Under the pieces are notes generated by a model, which saw only the letters and a program-made list of their open reading frames with translations, was not told where the DNA came from and made no database searches. A stretch of DNA of 64,000 nt from Aerococcus viridans (GTDB lineage Bacteria > Bacillota > Bacilli > Lactobacillales > Aerococcaceae), in assembly GCF_002083135.2 (NCBI RefSeq), contig NZ_NBTM02000001.1, positions 1,939,761 through 2,003,760 of the forward strand, given 5' to 3'. Shown here one piece after another: positions 47,110 through 56,228 of the stretch (within the stretch, counting starts at the first letter, position 1; every line of letters starts with the position of its first letter). The position numbers were made by a program, and so were the translations under genes.

Positions 47110-47158
47110 AAATAAAAGCCAGCAGGTCATCTAATAGGATGCCTGCTGGCTTTCTTTG
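47110..47158 (-). terminator. Terminator of pyrH-frr
   Basis: AAAGCCAGCAGG and CCTGCTGGCTTT form a 12-bp stem with an inner CATC/GATG helix, followed by TATTTG on the minus strand. Confidence 0.9.
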
Positions 47159-47183
47159 TATTATTGTCTGAACAGATGCTAGA

Positions 47184-47744
47184 TTAAACGTTCATGATTT
47201 CGTCTTCTTTATCAGAGGCGATTTTCTCAACGTTTTTAATTGCAGCGTTTGTTAAATCTTGGATATCACTTTCGTATGAACGTACGTCATCTTCAGTGAT
47301 TTCTTTTGCTTTTTCAGCTTTTTTCGTTTCATCAATCGCGTCACGACGGATGTTGCGGATAGCTATTTTAGCATCTTCCAAGTCTTTACCAACTGTTTTA
47401 CTTAACTCTTTACGACGTTCTTGCGTTAAAGCTGGGATAATCAAACGGATTACTGAACCATCGTTTGTAGGTGGGATACCTAAGTCAGATTGTTGTAATG
47501 CACGGTCGATATCATTTAAAGAACTTTTATCGTATGGAGAGATTTGTAACATACGAGGCTCTGGAATAGTGACAGTTGCCAATTGACGTAAGTCAGTTGG
47601 TACACCGTAATATTCAACAGTAATGCCGTCTAATAAAGAAGCGTTTGCTACACCTGCACGGATGCGCGCTAGCGTACGTGTAAATGCCTCTTCAGATTTC
47701 ACCATACGGTCTTTAGTTTCTTTTAGTAAATTATCAATAGCCAT
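47184..47744 (-). CDS. frr: Ribosome recycling factor
   Basis: Splits post-termination ribosomes together with EF-G. 186 residues with the long helical hairpin: RTLARIRAGVANASLLDGITVEYYG near residue 23, VTIPEPRMLQISPYDKSSL and the C-terminal RRDAIDETKKAEKAKEITEDDVRSYESDIQDLT. AAAGGAG precedes the ATG. It follows pyrH by 13 bases. Confidence 0.98.
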   Translation of the reverse strand: MAIDNLLKETKDRMVKSEEAFTRTLARIRAGVANASLLDGITVEYYGVPTDLRQLATVTIPEPRMLQISPYDKSSLNDIDRALQQSDLGIPPTNDGSVIRLIIPALTQERRKELSKTVGKDLEDAKIAIRNIRRDAIDETKKAEKAKEITEDDVRSYESDIQDLTNAAIKNVEKIASDKEDEIMNV

Positions 47745-47757
47745 TGAAATTTCTCCT

Positions 47758-48524
<767 letters not shown>

Positions 48525-48596
48525 ATTTTAAATTCCCTCTTCATTACTTCTCTATTTTAAGCAAATTCAAAAAGTGTATATCGGGATGTTGTTAAA

Positions 48597-49475
48597 TTAT
48601 TTACCCATTTGAGCAGCAACTTCACTAGCAAAGTCGTCTTGGCGTTTTTCAATACCTTCGCCGACTTCAAAACGGAAGAAATCTTTGATTTCAGCATTGT
48701 TTTCTTTTGCAACTTCTGCAACAGTTTTGCTGTCATCTAATAAGTATTTTTGATCAACTAAGCAGATTTCTGCGAAGAATTTACGTAAACGACCAGTAAT
48801 CATTTTTTCAACGATTTCTTTTGGTTTACCTTCGTTTAATGATTGTTCTGTAAGCACTGCTTTTTCATGTTCGTAAACTTCAGCAGGTACAGATTCTTCG
48901 TTTAAGAATTGAGGTTTCATACCACCGATGTGCATAGATACCATGCTAGCAAATTCAGGGTTGTTACCGTCAATTAATGTAAGAACAGAAATACGTCCAC
49001 CTTGGTGAGAGTATGTACCAAATTCTTGGTCATCTGTTTTTGTTAACGTTTCAAAGCGACGTAATGAGATTTTTTCTCCGATTACAGCAGCTTTTTCTTT
49101 AATGTATGTATCTAAGTCTTTATCTTCAACAGTTACATCAGTTAAAGCAGCTTCTACAGTAGCAGGTTTTTGCTCTAAGATAGCTAATGCAACAGTTTCT
49201 AATAATTCAACGAATTGATCGTTACGTGCAACGAAGTCAGTTTCAGAGTTAACTTCTACAATTACAGCGTCGTTTCCTTTAGCTACAGCTTTAGTTAAAC
49301 CTTCAGCAGCAACACGGTCAGCTTTCTTAGCAGCTTTAGCGATACCTTTTTCACGTAGGAAGTCGATAGCTTTGTCCATATCTCCGTCAACTTCAACTAA
49401 GGCTTTCTTAGCATCCATCATACCTACACCAGTGCGGTCGCGTAATTCTTTAACTTGTTTTGCAGTAATTGCCAT
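48597..49475 (-). CDS. tsf: Elongation factor Ts
   Basis: Nucleotide exchange factor for EF-Tu. 292 residues with an N-terminal UBA-like domain (AKQVKELRDRTGVGMMDAKKALVE) and NSETDFVARNDQF near residue 78 contacting EF-Tu. TAGGAGG precedes the ATG. It follows rpsB, but with a terminator-like hairpin in between, so S2 is probably made in excess over EF-Ts. Confidence 0.98.
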   Translation of the reverse strand: MAITAKQVKELRDRTGVGMMDAKKALVEVDGDMDKAIDFLREKGIAKAAKKADRVAAEGLTKAVAKGNDAVIVEVNSETDFVARNDQFVELLETVALAILEQKPATVEAALTDVTVEDKDLDTYIKEKAAVIGEKISLRRFETLTKTDDQEFGTYSHQGGRISVLTLIDGNNPEFASMVSMHIGGMKPQFLNEESVPAEVYEHEKAVLTEQSLNEGKPKEIVEKMITGRLRKFFAEICLVDQKYLLDDSKTVAEVAKENNAEIKDFFRFEVGEGIEKRQDDFASEVAAQMGK

Positions 49476-49508
49476 TTAAAATTTTCCTCCTAATTGCATG
49501 CATTCTTT

Positions 49509-49574
49509 AAAAAAAGGCTATCTTAACTAAGAAGGAAAGCCGAATATAGCTTAGACAAACTTAATCAGATAGCC
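49509..49574 (-). terminator. Terminator or attenuator between rpsB and tsf
   Basis: GGCTATC (49568-49574) and GATAGCC (49516-49522) enclose a structured loop with further pairing, followed by seven T residues on the minus strand. Confidence 0.75.
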
Positions 49575-49628
49575 ATCTACTGTTTATATTTTACTACTAA
49601 TTGAAGTAATCTTCAACTATAGCAATGC

Positions 49629-50387
49629 TTACTCAGCAACCTCGTCTAAAACTTCGTCACCTTTGAAGTCTTCAACAGTTACATCTTGTTCAGCTTCTTC
49701 TTGAGCGCCTTGTTTAGCTTCAAGAATAGCTTCAGCCATACCACCAGTGATCAATTTGATAGCGCGGATAGCGTCATCGTTTGAAGGGATTACGTAATCT
49801 ACTTCATCTGGATCACAGTTAGTATCAACCATAGCGATAACAGGGATGTTTAATTTGTGTGCTTCTTGGATCGCAATTTTTTCTTTACGAGGGTCAACAA
49901 CAAACATAACATCTGGAATACGTGGCATATCTTCGATACCGCCTAAGAATTTTTCTAGACGTTCTTTTTCTTTCAATAAGCCAACAACTTCTTTTTTAGG
50001 AAGAACGTCAAAAGTACCGTCTACTTCCATTTCTTTAATATTTTTTAAGTGTTTGATACGTTTTTGGATAGTTTCCCAGTTAGTTAAAGTACCACCTAAC
50101 CAACGGTGATTTACGTAGTATTGACCTGCACGAGTCGCTTCGTCAGCGATTGAATCTTGTGCTTGTTTTTTAGTACCTACGAATAACGCGACACCATCGT
50201 TACCTACTAAATCACGCATAGCGTTGTAAGCTTGGTCAACTAACTTAACAGTTTTTTGTAAGTCAATGATGTAAATACCATTACGTTCAGTAAAGATGTA
50301 TTTATCCATTTTAGGGTTCCAACGACGTGTTTGATGTCCAAAATGAACACCAGCTTCTAATAATTGTTTCATGCTAATAACTGGCAT
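49629..50387 (-). CDS. rpsB: 30S ribosomal protein S2
   Basis: A structural protein of the small subunit. About 252 residues: [22 protein letters not shown] at the start, [32 protein letters not shown] and [20 protein letters not shown]. The C-terminal end is acidic. The ATG at 50387 was chosen because GGAGG lies upstream; a few in-frame codons before it include that site. Confidence 0.98.
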   Translation of the reverse strand: MPVISMKQLLEAGVHFGHQTRRWNPKMDKYIFTERNGIYIIDLQKTVKLVDQAYNAMRDLVGNDGVALFVGTKKQAQDSIADEATRAGQYYVNHRWLGGTLTNWETIQKRIKHLKNIKEMEVDGTFDVLPKKEVVGLLKEKERLEKFLGGIEDMPRIPDVMFVVDPRKEKIAIQEAHKLNIPVIAMVDTNCDPDEVDYVIPSNDDAIRAIKLITGGMAEAILEAKQGAQEEAEQDVTVEDFKGDEVLDEVAE

Positions 50388-50510
50388 GTTAAATTCCTCC
50401 ATTTGGTTTTTATTTTTCCGCCCCTATTTTAAAGACTCGCCACTAGCAAATACTAGCACCACGCGATTCCATCCATAAGGTGTGAAATATGTGTCATTTG
50501 ACACTCGAAC

Positions 50511-50539
50511 ATATTACCATAATCCAACACCCTTTTCAA
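50511..50539 (-). promoter_or_regulatory. Promoter of rpsB with a structured leader
   Basis: TTGAAA, a 17-base spacer and TAATAT on the minus strand. The following leader of about 115 bases (50388-50504) contains GTGTCAAATGACAC and GCTAGTATTTGCTAG hairpins, which may serve S2 autoregulation; that role is inferred. Confidence 0.75.
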
Positions 50540-50585
50540 GCCATTATTTGAAAAAGGGCGAAACAGTCATGGCTGATATTTATAC

Positions 50586-53500
50586 TTATAAGGCTTGGCT
50601 CACACCAAGGATAAATTTTAGGTCGTCCAAGCTTAAATTTTGACTACCCGCTTGGTCACCGCCATCAAATAATTGTTCGAATAAGTAGCGTTTCTCTTCT
50701 TGAAGTTCAGCAATACGTTGCTCAATCGTCCCTTCAGTAATAAAGCGAACCACTTCAACATCTTTCTTCTGACCAATCCGGTGGGCACGGCCAATAGCTT
50801 GCTCTTCAACCGCTGGGTTCCACCATAAATCATATAAGAAGATGGTATCTGCACCAGTCAAGTTGATCCCTACCCCACCTGCACGTAATGAAATCAAGAA
50901 GACTGATTTATCGCCGGTATTGAATTCGTCTACTTGTTCTTGACGGACTTTTTTATTGGTTTGACCAGTCATCATGTAGTAGTCAATACCCTCTTCAGCA
51001 AGGTACTCAGCCATCACATCTAACATGCTCGTAAATTGAGAGAATACCAATACTTTACGGCCTGATTCGATGGCACGCTTCAACATGATTTTGAAGTATT
51101 CGAACTTACCAGATTGACCAGTGTAATCATTTTTCACTAAACGAGGATGGCAACAAATTTGACGCAATCGTGTAATCCCCGCCAATAATTCCATATGCAT
51201 TTGTCCTGCATCCGACGAATCGTTGTTTAACTGGTCTTGAATTTTCTTCAGGTAAGCCAGGTAAATGTTCTTCTGTTCAGGGTCCAGCATGCTAAATCTA
51301 TCTGTAACAGTTTTCGTCGGTAATTGTAAGGCCACATCATTCTTAGTACGACGTAGGACGAATGGACTAGCAATTCGGGCAATTTCTCCTACTGATAATT
51401 TTTGGAACTCATGCTTATTCGGTAATAATCCGGGCACGATAATCTGCATCAAGGCCCAGAACTCATTCAAATTATTCTCCATTGGTGTCCCTGATAAACC
51501 AATCCTCATCGCCGCCACTTGTTTCTTCACCGATCTATATAGGATGGTGTTGTCATTTTTAATGGCTTGCGCTTCATCTAAGACTAAAATGTCCAGATTC
51601 ACTTTTTGATATGCCTCTTGGTCATTTCGGTACGACTGGTAAGAGGTCAACCATACATCAATAGTATCATCTCGGCGAATCGCTTCCCGTTCATCAATCG
51701 TCCCATCTACCACGGCCACATTTAATGAAGGCGTGAACCGTTTAAACTCATGGGCCCAGTTATATAAAACAGACGCTGGCGCTAATACCAGTGATTTTTC
51801 ATGCGGATTATTTTCGATATAGTCTAGGACGAAGGAAATTGTTTGAACTGTTTTCCCTAACCCCATCTCATCTGCTAATAGGCCGCCTAATTGGTATTTT
51901 GCCAGTCCTCTAAACCATTTCACTGACGTCTCTTGGTAGTCAGACAAGGTAGCCTTTAGGCTAGCAGATGGCGTGTAGTCTTTATCTTTAGCTCGTACGA
52001 TATCGTCGTAGAATTCTTCAAATACCTCATTACCGTCCACCAAGGTTTGGAACCGTAGCGTTTGGAAAATGGGTACCACATCCCCGTTCTGCCATTCGTT
52101 ATTAGCTGCAGAGATTTGTTGAAGCATACGTTTTTGTTCGTCGTCCATAGTATTTTGGACGTCGATAATACGACCGTCACGTAAACGAATATATGCTTCA
52201 TTTTCCATAATAGCGTTTAAAATACGGTCTACTTCAACCGGTTCAACGTCAGATAATTCAAAATCTACTGACAAGAATCGACTACCATCACTTGGTGTCA
52301 TTTTCACAGTTGCATTGACTTTGTTGTCATAGACATTGCGCAGGAACTTACCATATTTAATGTCCCATTGGTCGATGAATAAATGGCCGAAGTTTTCAAT
52401 ATTGGTCATGACGTCAGTCAAGTTGTCGAAACGTTGGACGAAGGCACCTTTTTCTGAGACAAAGCCTAAAGCTTTCAAGGTGTTTTCAACCGATATTTCG
52501 CTCGAGAAGTCGCGGACTAAAATCGTGTCATCATCTGGTAATACTTGATTTTCTGCCTCATCTGATACTAAAAACTGACCGTACTGATATTCAGGGGTCA
52601 CATACAAATCTGCCTCCTCAACATCAAGTGTCACATGCACTTGCAAGTCTTCTTGGTATAAATCAAAGAATTGGTCTAATTGGTCAATTTCACTGTAAGC
52701 CATCAGCGTCCGGCCAAATAAACTGATAAAGTAGGTCATTTCTTCTTCTGGCAAGGTGATTTGATAGTCATTCTCCGCAAAGAATCCTTGTAAGAAGCGC
52801 AAATCGTCATAGAAATTGCTGTCTTGAGTGGTTTCATATAATGTTTCATCTTGAATCAGTAAACCATATTGCGCCAGCCAATTGACTGATTGATCCCAAG
52901 TTAATTGATACAGGTCATTGTCTTTCTTCAGACTAAATACCAAGGCTTTATCATTTGAAAAGGTCGGTTTTATAGCATTACCGTCTAATTTAAAGCGGAT
53001 AGAAATTCGGTTATCCGCAAGATATAAATCTTTCAAGCGATTCAATTCCTCACTCATTAAATAGAAGCGTTGGGTATTTTTTTTATTTTCTGGTGTGTTC
53101 ATGACTAGTAAAAGCCATTTATTTCGTAAGCTGTATGCATTGGCTAATTCAACCAGCAAGTCATAGGTATCTTGGCCTAGTGTTGAAGGTGATAACCAAA
53201 TTTCTTCACGGTCACGGTTTGGCAAAATATATAAGGTATCTTGGACAACAGCTTGGAAGAAATTATCCATATCTGTCACGTAGTACAGGTTGTTGACACC
53301 TACGCGAATTCGTAAGTAAGCCATATCTTCGTAAGAAATAATATAAGGTCTTACTTCATCAAATTGAATTTCTAGTGTCACTTTCACTCGACTAGTTCGC
53401 GGCAAACGTTTCACAGGACTGGTTACTTGACGATGACTTAAATAACCTTCAAGGACTTCATTCACTTGTAGTTCTGCTTCATCATCTACTTCTGGATAAC

Positions 53501-53786
53501 GTTTCAATTCTTCATTAAATTGGTGGACACGCGTCATGCCCATTTCTCTTAAGAAAAGTTCTACTGCAACTGTATGTTCGCAGTAGCCTTTTTTCTGGAA
53601 AACTTGGCACTGACAAACATCCTCTTCTTTAGCAGTTCCATCTAAGATCACGGTATACGTGTCATCATCAAGCACTTCTGCACGCCAAACAGTATTTTCT
53701 TCATCTGGTACTACTTTAAGCACCCGATTTTCCTTTACCAAAGCGCGTCCTTGCTCGATTATCTTACTTGGAATACTCCACTTCAT
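50586..53786 (-). CDS. SNF2-family DEAD/DEAH helicase with SWIM zinc finger
   Basis: A 1066-residue DNA-dependent ATPase related to Swi2/Snf2 translocases. An N-terminal SWIM zinc motif CQCQVFQKKGYCEH is near residue 60. A long middle region of the bacterial SNF2-associated type follows. The helicase core (about 600-1066) holds Walker A DEMGLGKTVQ, the LDEAQAIK Walker B, the LSGTPMENNLNEFW motif III and the C-terminal helicase motifs VFSQFTSMLD, SLRAGGVGINLTGAD and IGRAHRIGQ. The start at 53786 has GGGGTG six bases upstream. It forms a single-gene unit; its role in repair or transcription is not shown by the sequence. Confidence 0.93.
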   Translation of the reverse strand: MKWSIPSKIIEQGRALVKENRVLKVVPDEENTVWRAEVLDDDTYTVILDGTAKEEDVCQCQVFQKKGYCEHTVAVELFLREMGMTRVHQFNEELKRYPEVDDEAELQVNEVLEGYLSHRQVTSPVKRLPRTSRVKVTLEIQFDEVRPYIISYEDMAYLRIRVGVNNLYYVTDMDNFFQAVVQDTLYILPNRDREEIWLSPSTLGQDTYDLLVELANAYSLRNKWLLLVMNTPENKKNTQRFYLMSEELNRLKDLYLADNRISIRFKLDGNAIKPTFSNDKALVFSLKKDNDLYQLTWDQSVNWLAQYGLLIQDETLYETTQDSNFYDDLRFLQGFFAENDYQITLPEEEMTYFISLFGRTLMAYSEIDQLDQFFDLYQEDLQVHVTLDVEEADLYVTPEYQYGQFLVSDEAENQVLPDDDTILVRDFSSEISVENTLKALGFVSEKGAFVQRFDNLTDVMTNIENFGHLFIDQWDIKYGKFLRNVYDNKVNATVKMTPSDGSRFLSVDFELSDVEPVEVDRILNAIMENEAYIRLRDGRIIDVQNTMDDEQKRMLQQISAANNEWQNGDVVPIFQTLRFQTLVDGNEVFEEFYDDIVRAKDKDYTPSASLKATLSDYQETSVKWFRGLAKYQLGGLLADEMGLGKTVQTISFVLDYIENNPHEKSLVLAPASVLYNWAHEFKRFTPSLNVAVVDGTIDEREAIRRDDTIDVWLTSYQSYRNDQEAYQKVNLDILVLDEAQAIKNDNTILYRSVKKQVAAMRIGLSGTPMENNLNEFWALMQIIVPGLLPNKHEFQKLSVGEIARIASPFVLRRTKNDVALQLPTKTVTDRFSMLDPEQKNIYLAYLKKIQDQLNNDSSDAGQMHMELLAGITRLRQICCHPRLVKNDYTGQSGKFEYFKIMLKRAIESGRKVLVFSQFTSMLDVMAEYLAEEGIDYYMMTGQTNKKVRQEQVDEFNTGDKSVFLISLRAGGVGINLTGADTIFLYDLWWNPAVEEQAIGRAHRIGQKKDVEVVRFITEGTIEQRIAELQEEKRYLFEQLFDGGDQAGSQNLSLDDLKFILGVSQAL

Positions 53787-53831
53787 ATCATACACCCCAA
53801 AATTCTGAATCTGTCGCTCATTAATTAATTT

Positions 53832-53840
53832 ATTATATCA
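53832..53840 (-). promoter_or_regulatory. Candidate promoter of the SNF2 helicase gene
   Basis: TGATATAAT on the minus strand is an extended -10 about 46 bases before the start codon; the -35 is poor. Confidence 0.55.
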
Positions 53841-53923
53841 AACTTCTTAAGAAATTCATATGCTAAGCCACAGGATGTGAGTCAGGGTATAAGGCGAGAA
53901 GTATTATTATAGTTAGTGAATAA

Positions 53924-54063
53924 GCGTTCTGCTATGCTTTTTCCTATCATTATCTTCGAGGCATTAGGCACGGAATTAGCTATGCTTTAATTTCGTGTCT
54001 GACTATTCATTCTTTTTTCTCCGCTAAGGCATGATAGGAAAATTCTCACATGTTGCTGAACGC
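53924..54063. other. Large inverted-repeat structure of unknown type
   Basis: A 140-base region that folds as a rod: GCGTTC pairs with GAACGC at the outside, TTTTCCTATCAT (53939-53950) pairs perfectly with 54031-54042, and CACGGAATTA with TAATTTCGTG forms a terminal hairpin (53969-53997). Two long unpaired sides lie between. GCTATGCTTT occurs twice within it. No protein frame is present. It could be a small RNA with a rod-and-bubble fold, a miniature inverted-repeat element, or leader structure of the neighbouring gene. Confidence 0.5.
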
Positions 54064-54090
54064 CCTTTACAAATAAAGGCTCTACAATAT

Positions 54091-54138
54091 ATAGGACTGA
54101 TGACTTTTTAAAGAAAGTCATTGGTTCTATTTTTTTTA
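54091..54138 (+). terminator. Terminator embedded in the left end of IS element 2
   Basis: ATAGGACTGATGACTTT (54091-54107) pairs along 17 positions, with G-U pairs, with the arm ending GGTTCTAT at 54130. Seven T residues follow. The left arm is part of the inverted repeat itself. Confidence 0.85.
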
Positions 54139-54205
54139 CAAAAAAAGAAGAATCTCCATTATCATAAAGTTAACGACAACCATGATAAGATAGGAGATTC
54201 CCCGT

Positions 54206-55510
54206 ATGAATAAGTTTATCAATACCACGTTGCAATTGAAAGATGAAAATATAATTTTCGAAGATAAAGTTGAAGAAATGACAGTTAAGAATGTAAAGTC
54301 ACTGATTTATTTCGGCAGGTTAGATGTAAATCCTCAGTATTGTCCAGCCTGCGGCTGCGCTAAACAAGGAAATAGTATCGTTAAGAATGGATCTAAAAAA
54401 TCAAGAATCACGCTAACAAAGATATCAGGGTTACCTGCCTACCTTGAATTACGAAAACAACGATATCACTGTAGAGAATGTAATAGCTACTTCACTGCTA
54501 AATCAGAGATAGTCGGTGATAACTGTTTTATTTCTAAGCGCGTTAAACGGATGGTATTAGACTTTGCTACCAATGCGTTGACACTTAAACATATCGCAGA
54601 GACATGCAACGTTTCTGATCATACAGTTCAACGGGTAATTAATGGTGCTGGTAAAGACCTTAAACCTAGCATCTTCGATGCGTTACCTGAGCATATTGCT
54701 TTCGATGAATTCAAAGGTGTAAAGCATGCCGAAGGAAATATGAGCTTTGTCTTTATAGATAATACGGATTCACGTATTGTAGATGTGCTAGGAGATCGCA
54801 GAAAATTCAAGCTACGTGATTACTTTTTTGCCTATCCGTTGAAAACTCGTCAGAAAGTTCAAACAGTTACAATGGACATGTACATGCCTTATATGGAAGT
54901 CGTTAGAGAGGTATTTCCCAATGCCAAAATTATTATTGATCGCTTCCACTTAGTTCAAGCGTTAAATCGAGAATTGAATAAGTTACGTATTGAAGTAATG
55001 AATGCCTTTAGAATTCCAGACCATAGATTGTACAACAAATATAAAAGATATTGGCGACTATTCTTAATGCCCCGAGAAAGCCTAAGCTCATGGGATTATC
55101 AATCATTCAAGTTATTCGATTGGCTTACGAATACCGGTGGTATTTTAGATTATTTACTGGACAAGAATCCATTATTAAAAGACACCTATAATCTTATCCA
55201 TAACTTGCGTGAGTCGCTCCAAGAGAATGATTCTGAAGCATTTAAAGCTCAGTTAGCGCAGTCCAAGTTAGTTAATTTACCAAGCGGACTAAGACGAGTG
55301 TTGCGTACATTTATCAAACTTCAAAGATATATTGGGCATACTTTTAAATATAAACACTTAACGAATGGCCGAATAGAAGGTTTGAATAATAAAATTAAGG
55401 TCTTAAAACGGATAGCCTATGGATACCGAAACTTCCAAAATTTTAGAACTAGAATATTAATGACGAACAAGCTATATCTAAATGAAATACCGGTAGTACA
55501 AGCAGCCTAA
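54206..55510 (+). CDS. ISL3-family transposase (element 2)
   Basis: A 434-residue transposase. The N-terminal zinc-binding part has CPACGCAKQGN and CRECNSYFT, followed by a helix-turn-helix region (LTLKHIAETCNVSDHTVQRVI). The catalytic domain has HIAFDEFKGV, TMDMYMPYMEVV, IIIDRFHLVQALN and the final TNGRIEGLNNKIKVLKRIAYGYRNFQNF. The spaced D, D and E fit the ISL3 DDE pattern. The ATG at 54206 has GATAGGAGATTC upstream. The reading frame is intact, so the element may be active. It aligns with the first transposase by motif order but differs in most residues. Confidence 0.95.
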   Translation: MNKFINTTLQLKDENIIFEDKVEEMTVKNVKSLIYFGRLDVNPQYCPACGCAKQGNSIVKNGSKKSRITLTKISGLPAYLELRKQRYHCRECNSYFTAKSEIVGDNCFISKRVKRMVLDFATNALTLKHIAETCNVSDHTVQRVINGAGKDLKPSIFDALPEHIAFDEFKGVKHAEGNMSFVFIDNTDSRIVDVLGDRRKFKLRDYFFAYPLKTRQKVQTVTMDMYMPYMEVVREVFPNAKIIIDRFHLVQALNRELNKLRIEVMNAFRIPDHRLYNKYKRYWRLFLMPRESLSSWDYQSFKLFDWLTNTGGILDYLLDKNPLLKDTYNLIHNLRESLQENDSEAFKAQLAQSKLVNLPSGLRRVLRTFIKLQRYIGHTFKYKHLTNGRIEGLNNKIKVLKRIAYGYRNFQNFRTRILMTNKLYLNEIPVVQAA

Positions 55511-55565
55511 GGGCTGCTCTGAAAGCATAGTATAAAGATGAAAATGAATAATGGAAAAGAGTATA

Positions 55566-55596
55566 TAAAAAACCAGGCAATCTAATGATTACCTGG
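55566..55596 (-). terminator. Minus-strand terminator inside the right end of IS element 2
   Basis: CCAGGTAATC-ATTA-GATTGCCTGG followed by TTTTTTAT on the minus strand, perfect with one G-U pair. On the plus strand the same stem has a C-A mismatch and no T-tract, so it is oriented against outside antisense transcription. Confidence 0.85.
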
Positions 55597-55640
55597 CAGA
55601 TATTACTCATCAGTCCTATTTGACGAAGAGCCCAAATAAA

Positions 55641-55675
55641 AAAGAGACCTGCTTTTATACAGATCTCTCGTTTTA
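55641..55675 (-). terminator. Chromosomal terminator next to IS element 2
   Basis: AGAGATCTG and CAGGTCTCT form a 9-bp stem followed by TTTTTT on the minus strand, just after the AI-2E-like gene. The insertion point of element 2 lies at the end of the T-tract. Confidence 0.88.
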
Positions 55676-55676
55676 A

Positions 55677-56167
55677 TTAATTGTTGTCATAGATTTCAGC
55701 GCGTTCGATTTCTTTTACTTGAAAATAGGCTGATAACAAGGGAATGACAATCCCTGCAACCATGACCCCAAATAAGTTAAAGGCGACAGTACACATTAAT
55801 GTTACGACTATCGGCAACCAAAAAGGTAATTTTAAATCTTTACCGATGAGTAATGGCTGCAAGATTTCGGTCAATAATTCAACACCCAGGTAAATAGCAA
55901 ATAGCCACCAACCTACTTGGGTATCCCCCTGCAACCACTCAATCAATATCCATGGAATAAAGACAACCCCTGCACCAATGACTGGTAGTAAGGCTACTAG
56001 ACTAATCCCAATAGCCATTAACCAGGCCAAGTGAATGTCTAAGACCCAAAAGCCTACACCATAAATGATGACGGTTAAGAGTAATAATTTGGCTTCTGCC
56101 CCACATACAATTTAATGTTTTGAATGGTGTGCAAGAAAACTTGTTTCCAAAATGTGGCTCTTGTCAT
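55677..56167 (-). pseudogene. Half-size AI-2E family membrane protein, frameshifted
   Basis: The C-terminal half of an AI-2E-type permease. The large fragment reads through WLMAIGISLVALLPVIGAGVVFIPW, ELLTEILQPLLIGKDLKLPFWLP and FNLFGVMVAGIVIPLLSAYF. A second fragment in another frame starts at ATG 56167, with AAAGGA upstream, and reads MTRATFWKQVFLHTIQNIKLYV. One missing base near 56102 (after TATGTG) would join them into about 163 residues. Total length, 491 bases, is one short of a multiple of three. Normal AI-2E proteins have about 350 residues, so even the repaired gene covers only half. A sequencing error is possible. Confidence 0.75.
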
Positions 56168-56228
56168 CTTATCATCCTTTCTTAGAAATCTTCCTGCCTA
56201 TGTAGAACGCATCCCTTGACCGCTAAAC

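Larger units (their letters stand above)
54078..55632 (+). mobile_element. ISL3-family insertion sequence, intact (element 2)
   Basis: A complete 1555-bp element. The ends read GGCTCTACAATATATAGGAC and, on the reverse complement of the right side, GGCTCTTCGTCAAATAGGAC; over 27 bases about 20 match, including a shared AGGACTGATGA. Both sides carry the perfect 8-bp duplication CAAATAAA (54070-54077 and 55633-55640). One transposase gene is on the plus strand. A plus-oriented terminator overlaps the left inverted repeat, and a minus-oriented terminator lies inside the right end. It is a different element from 262-1927, but built in the same way. Confidence 0.96.

Noticed and set aside
53924..54063. 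Calling the rod-like structure a 6S RNA gene
   Set aside because: The overall shape fits, but neither the bubble sequences nor a convincing promoter and terminator were recognised.
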